A stretch of 64,000 nt of DNA from Streptomyces sp. NBC_01478 (GTDB lineage Bacteria > Actinomycetota > Actinomycetes > Streptomycetales > Streptomycetaceae): NCBI RefSeq assembly GCF_036227225.1, contig NZ_CP109444.1, positions 8,351,501 through 8,415,500 of the forward strand, in the 5' to 3' direction. Below are positions 1 to 8,351 of the stretch, piece after piece. Within the stretch, counting starts at the first letter, position 1. Every line of letters starts with the position of its first letter. The notes under the pieces were generated by a model. It saw nothing but the letters and a program-made list of their open reading frames with translations. It was not told where the DNA came from and ran no database searches. Made by a program: the position numbers and the translations under genes.

Positions 1-2036
1 AGGTCGGGCAGGTCGGCGTCGGCCGCGTACCAGGTCTGGGGGAGGCGGCCGGCGGGGGAGACGTCGCCGGCGAGGACGCGGGCCAGTGCGGTGCCCGCCG
101 CCTGGCCGCCGTGGGCCGTCCACAGGATCGCCGGGAGGTCGGCGGGGTCGACCGTGTACGGGTACGCGGAGACCAGGGCCAGGACCGTGTCCGGGTTCGC
201 GGCGCGGGCCGCGCGGAGCAGGCGCTGCTGGTGGGCGGGGAGTCGGAGCGTCGTACGGTCCTCGGTCTCGCGGCCGTTGATGTGCGGGTCGTTGCCCGCG
301 ACGACGAGCACCACGTCGGCCGCCTCGGCGACCCGGGCCACCGCGTCCTCGCCGCGCTCGACGACCAGCAACTCGAAGACTTCCGCGCCCTCCGCGGAAA
401 CTTCCCCGCCTTCCTCGGCAACCTTCACGCCGTCGGCGGCGACAGAGACGTGGCGACCCGTACCGATGTGCCGCAGGAGGTGACCGTTCTCATGGGGTTC
501 CAGGCGGAATGTCTCCTGGACGACCCAGCCGCCGGGCTGGTCCGCGGAGGCGCGCACATAGCCGTCCTCGGCGACCGAGAGGTAGCGGCCGTCGGGGGCG
601 CGGAGGGTGAGGACGCCCTCGCCCCAGTCGACGAGGGCGAGTTCGGTGCCGGTGGGGTCGGTGGTGAGCGGGGGAAGATCGGTGCGGCCCGCGAGGAGGG
701 CCGGGTCCAACGCGCCCTCCGCGCCGCGTACTTCGTCGGGCACGTCCGCCAACGGGACGTGCAGGTAGGCGCCTTGGGAGGTCTTCAGCCGGACCCGGTC
801 CACGCCCTCCGCGAACTCGACGCGCTCGGCGCCGAACCGCTCGTACAGGCCCTCCAGTGGAGTGGAGCGGTGGATCAACGTGCCGCTGTACCAGTCGAGT
901 TTGCACTCGTCGGCGAGCAGCCCGACCACGGCGAGGCGGGTGTCGTGGGCGAGGGGCAGCAGGTCGCCGTCGTTCTTGAGGAGGACGACCGCCTGTTCGG
1001 CGGCCTCCTGGGCGAGGGCCCGGTGCGCCGGGGTGTCGAAGTCCTCGATGCCCGCGTGCGGGTCGTGCGCCGGGTCGAACTCGCCGAGCCGGAACCGGAC
1101 CGAGAGCTGCCGGCGCACCGCCGCGTCGAGGTCCGCCTCCGTCAACAGGCCCTGCTCCAGGGCGCCTTGGACCCGCGCCACGATCGTCGAGCTGTCCGTG
1201 CCGTGATCGGTGAAACTGTCCACGCCGGAGAGCAGCGAGGCCGCCGTCGCCTCCTCGTGGGTGTCGAAGTAGTGCTCGGAGTCGACCAGGTTGGAGGGTG
1301 CGCCCGCGTCCGAGCAGACCAGCAGGTCCTCGTCGGTCCAAGTGCGCAACTGCTCGCGCAGGTACGGCGAGACGTGGTTGGGGCGGCCGTTGACCAGGTT
1401 GTACGCGGGCATCACGCCCGCCACCGCGCCCGCCTCGACCGTCTCGCGGAACGCGCGCAGGTCGTACTCGTGCAGCACGCGCGGGCGGACGGAGGACGAC
1501 GAGACGTCGCGGGCCGTCTCGTTGTTGTGGGCCAGCCAGTGCTTGAGGACGGGGGCCGTGCGCCAGTACGTCGGGTGGTCGCCGCGCAGGCCGCGTGTGT
1601 ACGCGGTGGCGATCGCCGAGGTCAGCTTCGGGTCCTCCGAGTAGCCCTCCTCGTTACGGCCCCACAGCGGGTGGCGCAGCAGGTTCACCGTGGGGGACCA
1701 CACGTTGAGGCCGACGCGGTCGTCGCGGGCGCGCATCGCGCGGACTTCCTTGGACACCGCGTCGCCGACCCGTCGTACGAGCTCCTCGTTCCAGGTCGCG
1801 CCCAGGCCGACCGCCTGCGGGAAGACCGTCGCCGGGCCCATCCACGCGACGCCGTGCAGGGCCTCCTGGCCGGTGCGGAACGCGGCGACGCCCAGGCGGT
1901 CCACGGCGGGCGCGTACTGGTGCAGAAATCCGATCTTCTCGTCGAGGGTGAGCCGTGCCAGCAGGTCGTCGATGCGCTTCGCGAACGGCAGGTGCGGATC
2001 GCGGAAAGGAGGCGTAGGCGGCGTTTGTGCGGTCAC
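1..2036 (-). CDS. GH3 beta-glucosidase/xylosidase-type glycosidase (partial, C-terminus beyond left edge)
   Basis: This is a retaining family-3 glycoside hydrolase. It probably removes non-reducing-end glucose (or xylose) from imported xyloglucan oligosaccharides; no signal peptide is visible, so a cytoplasmic location is inferred. The GTG start at 2036 has AAGGGG about 8 nt upstream. Visible parts are an N-terminal barrel beginning VTAQTPPTPPFRDPHLPF, with the expected nucleophile Asp in VCSDAGAPSN near residue 243, and the C-terminal sandwich motif NDPHINGRETEDR. Between them lies a region with fascin-like beta-trefoil repeats (VRLKTSQGAYL, LRAPDGRYLSV, RHIGTGRHVSV). At least 678 codons are inside the window. 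The gene diverges from the ABC transporter operon, and a palindromic operator sits just after its predicted promoter. Family is certain from motifs; exact sugar specificity is inferred from context. Confidence 0.88.
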   Translation of the reverse strand, partial: MTAQTPPTPPFRDPHLPFAKRIDDLLARLTLDEKIGFLHQYAPAVDRLGVAAFRTGQEALHGVAWMGPATVFPQAVGLGATWNEELVRRVGDAVSKEVRAMRARDDRVGLNVWSPTVNLLRHPLWGRNEEGYSEDPKLTSAIATAYTRGLRGDHPTYWRTAPVLKHWLAHNNETARDVSSSSVRPRVLHEYDLRAFRETVEAGAVAGVMPAYNLVNGRPNHVSPYLREQLRTWTDEDLLVCSDAGAPSNLVDSEHYFDTHEEATAASLLSGVDSFTDHGTDSSTIVARVQGALEQGLLTEADLDAAVRRQLSVRFRLGEFDPAHDPHAGIEDFDTPAHRALAQEAAEQAVVLLKNDGDLLPLAHDTRLAVVGLLADECKLDWYSGTLIHRSTPLEGLYERFGAERVEFAEGVDRVRLKTSQGAYLHVPLADVPDEVRGAEGALDPALLAGRTDLPPLTTDPTGTELALVDWGEGVLTLRAPDGRYLSVAEDGYVRASADQPGGWVVQETFRLEPHENGHLLRHIGTGRHVSVAADGVKVAEEGGEVSAEGAEVFELLVVERGEDAVARVAEAADVVLVVAGNDPHINGRETEDRTTLRLPAHQQRLLRAARAANPDTVLALVSAYPYTVDPADLPAILWTAHGGQAAGTALARVLAGDVSPAGRLPQTWYAADADLPD

Positions 2037-2072
2037 GTGGGGTTCCCCTTGCGGTGGAGCGGTGCGGCGCTT

Positions 2073-2086
2073 TCGAAGCGCTTCGA
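2073..2086. promoter_or_regulatory. LacI-type operator 1 (TCGAAGCGCTTCGA)
   Basis: A perfect 14-bp palindrome TCGAAGCGCTTCGA with the central CG typical of LacI/GalR operators. It overlaps the predicted start region of GH3 transcription. The same core recurs at 2232, 17012 and 17098, near other genes of the cluster and near the LacI-family gene itself. Confidence 0.75.
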
Positions 2087-2114
2087 TGCTGATTCGATGC
2101 GCGTCGGGTGTCAA
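2086..2114 (-). promoter_or_regulatory. Predicted promoter of the GH3 gene
   Basis: On the minus strand a perfect TTGACA -35 box (2114-2109) is followed after 17 nt by CAGCAT (2091-2086) as a weak -10. The operator palindrome begins immediately downstream, so a bound repressor would block transcription initiation. Confidence 0.5.
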
Positions 2115-2192
2115 GAGACCTTCACCGTTATTTCAAGCAGCACATACGGACAGGTCACCCCGCACACCTCGGAGGAATCTTGGGAGCGACCC

Positions 2193-2221
2193 TTGTGCAC
2201 CCTTGGGTGTTCACTTAACCT
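2193..2221 (+). promoter_or_regulatory. Predicted promoter of the ABC transporter/GH operon
   Basis: TTGTGC (2193-2198) and TAACCT (2216-2221) are separated by 17 nt. Operator 2 starts about 10 nt after the -10 box, the usual place for repression by steric block. Confidence 0.4.
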
Positions 2222-2231
2222 CGCAGCAACA

Positions 2232-2245
2232 TCGAAGCGCTTCGA
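2232..2245. promoter_or_regulatory. LacI-type operator 2 (TCGAAGCGCTTCGA)
   Basis: Identical in all 14 bases to the site at 2073. It lies between the predicted promoter and the solute-binding-protein gene, 83 nt before its ATG. Confidence 0.75.
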
Positions 2246-2327
2246 CTAAGTGCTCTGTTCCACTCAAGACACCGCAGCCGACGGCTCCACCGCCGGGTGT
2301 CCTGGTGCGCCATGAAGGGTTGACGCA

Positions 2328-4019
2328 ATGACGCCGAACGCCTCCGCCGCCTCCGCTCCCAGCCGGAGAAGCTTCCTCGCCTCCACGGCGGTCGTCGCCG
2401 CAGCGGTGGCGGGAGGGGTACCGCTGCTCTCCGCCTGCGGCGCCTCGAACAGCGGCTCGGGAGGGGGCAGTTCGGAGGGCAAGGGCGTCAAGAAGCTGCT
2501 GCCCGCGTTCGTGGCCGGCAACGTGGTGACCCCGGACCTCCCCTCCAAGAACGGCTCCGCGATCGGCTTCTCCAGCAAGCTGGACCTCGCCACGCTGAAG
2601 ACCTCGGTGCCGAAGAAGCTCGGCAAGGGCGGCAAGGTCTCCATCATGTCGCCGTTCTGGGGCTCTCCGCCGAAGAGCGACAACGCCTACTACAAGGCGA
2701 TGAACAGCCTCATCGGCGTCGACGTGGCCTGGCAGAACCAGGACGGCAACACCTACGACCAGAAGCTCGGCGCGGTGCTCGCCTCCAGCGACATCCCGGA
2801 CATCGTGGTCGTCCCCGGCTGGAACATGGGCGGCAAGATACCCAGCGCCATCATCGGCAAGTTCGCCGACCTCGGCCCCTACCTCGCCGGCGACAAGGTC
2901 AAGGACTACCCGAACCTCGCGGCGATCCCGTCCGACGCCTGGCAGCGCTGCATCTTCGGCGGCGCGCTGCGCGGACTGCCGATGCCGTCCTCGTACGTCC
3001 CCAACATCGTGCCGCTCTACCGCAAGGACATCTTCGACAAGGAGGGGTACGAAGTCCCCACCTCCGCCGACGAGTTCATGGCCCTGGCCAAGGAGATCAC
3101 CAACGCCAAGGCCAAGCGCTGGGCCTGCCTGGACATGAAGTGGACCGCCTTCAACGCCTGGGGCGTGCTCTCCGGCAGCGAGAAGTCGCTCGGCTGGAAC
3201 CTCGTCGACGGCAAGCTGGTCAACCGCATCGAGACGCAGGAATATCTCGAGGCGCTGGAGTGGACCCGCAAGCTGTTCGCCGCCGGATACGTGCACCCCG
3301 ACGCCAAGCTGGGCAAGAGCGCGGCCACCGACCCGGGCCCCAAGTTCGCGGCGGGCGAGTTCCTCATCTACGCCCAGGACATCTCGCAGTGGTGGAGCCG
3401 CACCGCCGAACAGGCCACCCAGAACCCGGACTACAAGATCTGGGGCATGGACATCTTCGGCCACGACGGCGGCGACCCGATCCTCTGGGCCGGCGAACCG
3501 GCCAACATCTTCGCCTTCATCAGCAAGAAGGCCTCCGAGTCCGTGATCCGTGACGCGCTGGCCGTCGCCAACGTCACCGCCGCGCCGTACGGCACCAAGG
3601 AGTACATGCTCACCAACTACGGCGTGGAGGGCACCCATTACACCGTCAAGAACGGTGTCCCCACCAAGACCGACCAGGGCAACAACGAGGTCATCAACGC
3701 CTACGTCATGGTCGCCAGCCCCGCCGCGACGATCGCCCACCCCGACTTCCCCGAGGTCGCCAAGGCGCAGGTCGAGTGGCAGCAGCGGATGGGCGCCTTC
3801 ACAAAGAAGTCGAGCTTCTACGGCCAGCAGATCACCGAGCCGAGCCGCTACACCAACCTCTCCAACGACTTCGAGCAGTTGGAGGACGACATCACCCGCG
3901 GCCGCAAGAAGATCAGCGACATGCAGCAGGCCGTCTCCGACTGGAAGAGCAAGGGCGGCGACAAACTCCGCGACTGGTACCAGAAGTTGCTCGACGACAA
4001 CGGCACGGCGGCGAGCTGA
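2328..4019 (+). CDS. Extracellular solute-binding lipoprotein of an oligosaccharide ABC transporter
   Basis: This is the substrate-capture component of an ABC importer, exported and anchored to the membrane outer face. The N-terminus has a twin-arginine motif (SRRSFLAS), a hydrophobic stretch and a lipobox LLSAC, then a Gly/Ser linker. At 563 aa it matches the large LplA/YtcQ-type family 1 binding proteins, which pair with LplB/YtcP-type permeases and usually handle complex oligosaccharides. The ATG at 2328 is preceded by GAAGGG. It is first in an operon with the two permeases (27-nt gap to the first) and follows operator 2. Xyloglucan oligosaccharide as substrate is inferred from the neighbouring hydrolases. 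Confidence 0.88.
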   Translation: MTPNASAASAPSRRSFLASTAVVAAAVAGGVPLLSACGASNSGSGGGSSEGKGVKKLLPAFVAGNVVTPDLPSKNGSAIGFSSKLDLATLKTSVPKKLGKGGKVSIMSPFWGSPPKSDNAYYKAMNSLIGVDVAWQNQDGNTYDQKLGAVLASSDIPDIVVVPGWNMGGKIPSAIIGKFADLGPYLAGDKVKDYPNLAAIPSDAWQRCIFGGALRGLPMPSSYVPNIVPLYRKDIFDKEGYEVPTSADEFMALAKEITNAKAKRWACLDMKWTAFNAWGVLSGSEKSLGWNLVDGKLVNRIETQEYLEALEWTRKLFAAGYVHPDAKLGKSAATDPGPKFAAGEFLIYAQDISQWWSRTAEQATQNPDYKIWGMDIFGHDGGDPILWAGEPANIFAFISKKASESVIRDALAVANVTAAPYGTKEYMLTNYGVEGTHYTVKNGVPTKTDQGNNEVINAYVMVASPAATIAHPDFPEVAKAQVEWQQRMGAFTKKSSFYGQQITEPSRYTNLSNDFEQLEDDITRGRKKISDMQQAVSDWKSKGGDKLRDWYQKLLDDNGTAAS

Positions 4020-4046
4020 CCGGGTACCGAGGCAAGGAGAACGGCC

Positions 4047-5081
4047 GTGTCCCACAGCACGGTGCCTCGGAGCAGGACCGAGGCCGACACGACGGGCAAG
4101 ACCCCGGTGGCGCCCGGCGGCGCCATCGGTTCCCGGAAGAACCGCCCCAAGGCGAAGGTGAGTTGGCGGCTCAGGTTCAGACGCGACCGCGTCCTGCTCC
4201 TGATGACCCTGCCGGCCGTCCTGCTCATCCTGGTCTTCAACTACCTGCCGATCCTCGGCAACATCGTCGCCTTCGAGGACTACGACCCCTACGTCAGCGA
4301 CAACGGCATCGTCTCGATGCTGCACAGCCCCTGGGTCGGCCTGGAGAACTTCCAGCAGATCTTCGCGGACTCGTCCTTCTGGAACGCCGTACAGAACACG
4401 CTGGTCCTGTTCTTCCTCCAACTCATCCTGTTCTTCCCGATCCCGATCCTCCTCGCGCTGCTCATCAACAGCGTGGTCAGGCCCCGGGTCCGGGCGCTCT
4501 CCCAGGCGATCCTCTACCTCCCGCACTTCTTCTCCTGGGTGCTGGTCATCGCCGTCTTCCAGCAACTGCTGGGCGGGGCAGGGCTGTTCTCGCAACTCCT
4601 GCGGCAACACGGCTTCGACGGCCTCGACGTCATGACCGACCCGAACACGTTCAAGTTCCTGATCACCGCGCAGAGCGTGTGGAAGGACGCGGGCTGGGGG
4701 ATCATCGTCTTCCTCGCCGCGCTGTCCTCGGTCAGTCCTGATCTGTACGAGGCCGCCGCGATGGACGGCGCCGGGCGGTGGCGCCGCATGTGGCACGTCA
4801 CGCTGCCCGCGCTGCGACCGGTGATCGCGCTGCTGCTGGTCCTGCGCGTGGGCGATGCGCTGACCGTCGGCTTCGAACAGATCCTGCTCCAACGCGACGC
4901 CGTGGGACCGGGAGCGGCGGAGGTCCTCGACACCTTCGTCTGGTGGAACGGCGTCCGCAACCAGGACTTCGGCTACGCGGCCGCCGCCGGACTCGTCAAG
5001 GGCGTGATCAGCCTCGGCCTGGTCCTCGCCGCGAACAAAGTGGCCCACCTCATGGGCGAGCAGGGGGTGTACAAGAAGTGA
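4047..5081 (+). CDS. ABC transporter permease (LplB/YteP-type)
   Basis: Inner-membrane permease of a sugar importer, 344 aa. It has a basic, cytoplasmic N-terminal tail of about 45 residues and then six expected membrane spans. The first is near residues 48-70 (VLLLMTLPAVLLILVFNY). The permease signature that contacts the ATPase appears as EAAAMDGAGRWRRMWHVTLP. The GTG start at 4047 has AAGGAGA 8 nt upstream. The stop overlaps the GTG of the next permease, so the two are translationally coupled. No ATP-binding subunit follows; Streptomyces sugar importers commonly share one ATPase (MsiK) encoded elsewhere, and that is assumed here. Confidence 0.9.
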   Translation: MSHSTVPRSRTEADTTGKTPVAPGGAIGSRKNRPKAKVSWRLRFRRDRVLLLMTLPAVLLILVFNYLPILGNIVAFEDYDPYVSDNGIVSMLHSPWVGLENFQQIFADSSFWNAVQNTLVLFFLQLILFFPIPILLALLINSVVRPRVRALSQAILYLPHFFSWVLVIAVFQQLLGGAGLFSQLLRQHGFDGLDVMTDPNTFKFLITAQSVWKDAGWGIIVFLAALSSVSPDLYEAAAMDGAGRWRRMWHVTLPALRPVIALLLVLRVGDALTVGFEQILLQRDAVGPGAAEVLDTFVWWNGVRNQDFGYAAAAGLVKGVISLGLVLAANKVAHLMGEQGVYKK

Positions 5082-6031
5082 CCGCCGTCATCGACCAACC
5101 CGTCGAGCCCGTCAAGTCCGTACGACCGCCCGGGCGTTGGGCCGCGCCGCCCCGGCCGACCTGGGAGGAGGAACCCGGCAAGGCCGGCCTCGCGGGCAAG
5201 GGGCTCGTCCTCACGCTCGCCTGCCTAGCCATCCTCTTCCCCCTCTGGATCGTCCTCGTCACCAGCCTCTCCTCACGCAAGACCATCGACCAGGCCGGCG
5301 GCCTTGTCATGGTGCCCAAGGGCATCACCTTCATCGCCTACAAGGAACTCCTCAGCGGCGGCCAGGTCACCCGCGCGGCGATCATCAGCGTCCTCATCAC
5401 CGTCGTCGGCACGCTGTTTTCCATGGCGGTGTCCGTCCTCTGTGCCTACGGCCTCTCGCGTATCGGGTCGCTCGGGCATCGGTGGATCCTGATGATGATG
5501 CTGGCGACGATGTTCTTCAGCGCCGGGCTCATTCCGACGTATCTGCTGGTTCAGTCGCTCGGACTGACCGACAGTTATCTCGCGTTGATCCTGCCCAGTG
5601 CGCTCAGTGTCTTCAACATCCTTGTGCTGCGCGGGTTCTTCATGGGGATCTCGCAGGAACTCATCGACAGTGCGCGGATCGACGGCGCCGGTGACTTCCG
5701 GATTCTGTGGGTGATTGTCATGCCGTTGTCGCGTGCGGTGCTGGCTGTCATCACGTTGTTCTATGCCGTGGGGTATTGGAGTGCCTGGTTCAACGCCTCG
5801 CTGTATCTGAACGATCAGGACATGATGCCGTTGCAGAACGTCATGATCCAGTTGGTGCAGAAGCAGGAGGCTCCGGTGGGGCTGGGTCAGGCGATCAAGA
5901 CGGGGGAGTTGTCGGGGCTTGCCGTGCAGATGGCGGTCATGGTGATGGCGTTGTTGCCGGTGGCTGTGCTTTCGCCGTTTGTGCAGCGGCACTTCAAGAA
6001 GGGGATGCTTACGGGCGCCGTTAAGGGCTGA
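5078..6031 (+). CDS. Carbohydrate ABC transporter permease (LplC/YtcP-type)
   Basis: Second permease of the importer, 317 aa. The GTG at 5078 overlaps the preceding stop (GTGA), which is the natural coupled start; a longer reading of the frame would run back inside the upstream gene. A Pro-rich cytoplasmic N-terminus is followed by a first span near residues 44-64, and the ATPase-contact motif reads DSARIDGAGDFRILWVIVMP. The C-terminus FVQRHFKKGMLTGAVKG is typical of this subfamily. Codon choice changes within the gene: from about 5450 onward G- and T-ending codons become common, whereas the first third uses mostly C. Confidence 0.9.
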   Translation: MTAVIDQPVEPVKSVRPPGRWAAPPRPTWEEEPGKAGLAGKGLVLTLACLAILFPLWIVLVTSLSSRKTIDQAGGLVMVPKGITFIAYKELLSGGQVTRAAIISVLITVVGTLFSMAVSVLCAYGLSRIGSLGHRWILMMMLATMFFSAGLIPTYLLVQSLGLTDSYLALILPSALSVFNILVLRGFFMGISQELIDSARIDGAGDFRILWVIVMPLSRAVLAVITLFYAVGYWSAWFNASLYLNDQDMMPLQNVMIQLVQKQEAPVGLGQAIKTGELSGLAVQMAVMVMALLPVAVLSPFVQRHFKKGMLTGAVKG

Positions 6032-6046
6032 CTCCTTTGTTATTTG

Positions 6047-6117
6047 TCTGCGGGTGCGTTGTGGCTGGTCGCGCCCACGCGGCGGAGCCGCACATCGATA
6101 CAGCCCCGCGCCCCTTA
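6047..6117 (-). repeat. Dispersed intergenic repeat, copy 1
   Basis: Reads on the minus strand as GGGGCGCGGGGCTGT, then a core GTGCGGCTCCGCCGCGTGGG, then CGCGACCAGCC and ACCCGCAGA. It lies between the permease and the GH74 gene, within the apparent operon. Near-identical copies are at 26461, 32401 and 37815 in plus orientation. Confidence 0.8.
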
Positions 6118-6158
6118 GGTATCTCTCCTTACCCCATCTCATACAGCGAGGTATGTGC

Positions 6159-8351
6159 ATGCTTGCGTCCCGAGTGAGCCGCCGGGTCGTTCTTGCCGGG
6201 GCTGCGGCCGCCGCCGCGCTCACCGCCGTGCCGGATGTCGCCGCGAAGGCACATGCCGCGGAAACCCCCTCCTACCGCTGGCGCAATGCCGTAATCGGAG
6301 GCACTGGATTCGTCACCGGTGTGTTGTTCCACCCCTCCGTTCGTGGTCTCGCCTACGCCCGTACCGATATCGGCGGCGCCTACCGCTGGGACGACCGGAC
6401 CGCCCGCTGGACCCCTCTCACCGATCAACTCGGCTGGGACGACTGGAACTTGCTCGGTGTGGAGGCTCTCGCCGTCGACCCCGCGCACCCGGACCGGCTG
6501 TATCTCGCCGTCGGCACGTACGCCCAGTCCTGGGCGGGCAACGGCGCGATCCTCCGCTCCGAGGACCGGGGCGCCACCTGGACCCGCACCGACCTCACCG
6601 TGAAGCTCGGCGGCAACGAGGACGGGCGCGGTGCCGGCGAGCGGCTGCTCGTCGATCCGCGTGACAGTGACACCCTGTGGCTCGGTACCCGGCACGACGG
6701 GCTGCTCAAGTCGACCGACCGGGGCGCCACTTGGGCAGCCGTCAGCGGCTTCCCGGCAACCGTCAGTCAGAGTGGCCAGGGCATCACCTTCCTCATCGCC
6801 GTCGGCCGTGCCGTCTACGCCGGGTGGGGTGACGGCGACGGGAGCGCCACCGCCGTCAACCTCTACCGCACCACCGACGGCACCACCTGGACGGCCGCCC
6901 CCGGGCAGCCCACCGGCACCACCGCCAAGGTTCCGATCCGTGCCGCGTACGACGCGCGCAGCCGCGAGCTGTACGTGACGTACGCCGACGCACCCGGGCC
7001 CAACGGCCAGTCCGCCGGGAGCGTCCACAAGTTCGGCCCCGGCACCGGCCGTTGGACGGACGTCACTCCGGTCCAGCCCGGCGGCAGCGACACCTTCGGC
7101 TACGGCGGGGTCGCCGTCGACGCCTGTCGTGCCGGGACCGTCGTCGTCTCCACCAACAACCGCTGGGCGGCCGTCGACACCCTGTACCGGACCACCGACG
7201 GCGGCCGTACCTGGACGTCCCTCAAGGACTCCGCTGTCTTCGACGTGTCCGAGACTCCTTTCCTCAAGTGGGGTGCTGACCAGCCGAAGTTCGGCTGGTG
7301 GATCCAGGCCGTCGCCGTCGACCCGTACGACTCGAAGCACGTCGTCTACGGCACCGGCGCCACGCTCTACGGCACCCGTGACCTCACCCACTGGGCACCG
7401 CAGATCCGTGGCCTGGAGGAGACGTCCGTGATCCAACTGATCTCGCCCCCGGTCGGGGAGGCGCACCTGATCAGCGCCTCGCGGGACATCGGCGTGATGT
7501 ACCACGAGCGGCTCACGGCGTCTCCGGCGCGCGGCATGGCGACGAACCCCGTGTTCGGGTCGGCGACGGGAATCGCGCAGGCCGCGGGCAGGCCGGCCTA
7601 CGTCGTCCGCACGGGCTGGGGCGACAACGGCAACGGTGCGTACTCGGGCGACGGCGGCCGGACCTGGGCGCCCTTCGCTGCCCAGCCCTCCCTCGCCCAC
7701 GACGCACCGGGGCCGATCGCCACCAGCGCCGACGGCAGTACGCTGCTGTGGTCCTTCGTGCACTGGGACGGCACGAAGTACGCAGCCCACCGCTCGGCGG
7801 ACAACGGCGCGACCTGGTCCGAGGTCTCCTCCTTCCCGAAGGGCGCCACGCCGGTCGCCGACCCGGCCGACCCGACGCTCTTCTACGCATACGACACCGA
7901 CACAGGAACGCTATACGCCAGCACTGACAGTGGTCTTTCGTTCACTGCGCGTGCGAGTGGGCTGCCTGCCGGGGACAGCCAGTTCCAGCTCGCGGCGGCG
8001 CCCGGCAGGTCCGGCGACCTGTGGCTGAGCGTCAAGTGGAACGGGCTCTACCGGTCCGTCGACGGTGGCGCGAGCTTCGTCAAGATCGCCTCCTGCTGGG
8101 CCTCCTACACCCTCGGCTTCGGCAGATCCGCCCCCGGCGCCGACTACCCGGCGATCTACCAGGTCGGCTCGACCGAGACCATCACCGCCGTCTACCGCTC
8201 CGACGACGAGGCGAAGACCTGGGTGCGCGTCAACGACGACCTGCATCAGTGGGGTTGGACCGGGCAGGCCATCACCGGTGACCCGCGCGTGTACGGCCGC
8301 GTGTACCTCGCCACCAACGGGCGCGGCATCCAGTACGGGGAGCGGATCTGA
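6159..8351 (+). CDS. GH74 endo-xyloglucanase, Tat-exported
   Basis: Family-74 seven-bladed double-propeller enzyme that cuts the beta-1,4-glucan backbone of xyloglucan outside the cell. The N-terminus MLASRVSRRVVLAG is a twin-arginine signal, with probable cleavage after AKAHA. The mature protein starts YRWRNAVIGGTGFVTGVLFHP, typical of GH74. Of the two catalytic Asp, one is in ARTDIGGAYRWD (near residue 70) and the second is expected in SASRDIGVMYH (near 443). Repeated RSEDRGATW/KSTDRGATW blade motifs are visible. No cellulose-binding domain is attached. ATG 6159 was chosen over ATG 6153 because GAGG lies 7 nt upstream. The stop overlaps the GH42 ATG. Confidence 0.92.
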   Translation: MLASRVSRRVVLAGAAAAAALTAVPDVAAKAHAAETPSYRWRNAVIGGTGFVTGVLFHPSVRGLAYARTDIGGAYRWDDRTARWTPLTDQLGWDDWNLLGVEALAVDPAHPDRLYLAVGTYAQSWAGNGAILRSEDRGATWTRTDLTVKLGGNEDGRGAGERLLVDPRDSDTLWLGTRHDGLLKSTDRGATWAAVSGFPATVSQSGQGITFLIAVGRAVYAGWGDGDGSATAVNLYRTTDGTTWTAAPGQPTGTTAKVPIRAAYDARSRELYVTYADAPGPNGQSAGSVHKFGPGTGRWTDVTPVQPGGSDTFGYGGVAVDACRAGTVVVSTNNRWAAVDTLYRTTDGGRTWTSLKDSAVFDVSETPFLKWGADQPKFGWWIQAVAVDPYDSKHVVYGTGATLYGTRDLTHWAPQIRGLEETSVIQLISPPVGEAHLISASRDIGVMYHERLTASPARGMATNPVFGSATGIAQAAGRPAYVVRTGWGDNGNGAYSGDGGRTWAPFAAQPSLAHDAPGPIATSADGSTLLWSFVHWDGTKYAAHRSADNGATWSEVSSFPKGATPVADPADPTLFYAYDTDTGTLYASTDSGLSFTARASGLPAGDSQFQLAAAPGRSGDLWLSVKWNGLYRSVDGGASFVKIASCWASYTLGFGRSAPGADYPAIYQVGSTETITAVYRSDDEAKTWVRVNDDLHQWGWTGQAITGDPRVYGRVYLATNGRGIQYGERI

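Noticed and set aside
111..2249. 712-codon plus-strand open frame over the GH3 gene
   Set aside because: It is antisense to a clear GH3 protein; the product is Arg/Val-rich without any motif, a usual by-product of high-GC coding bias.
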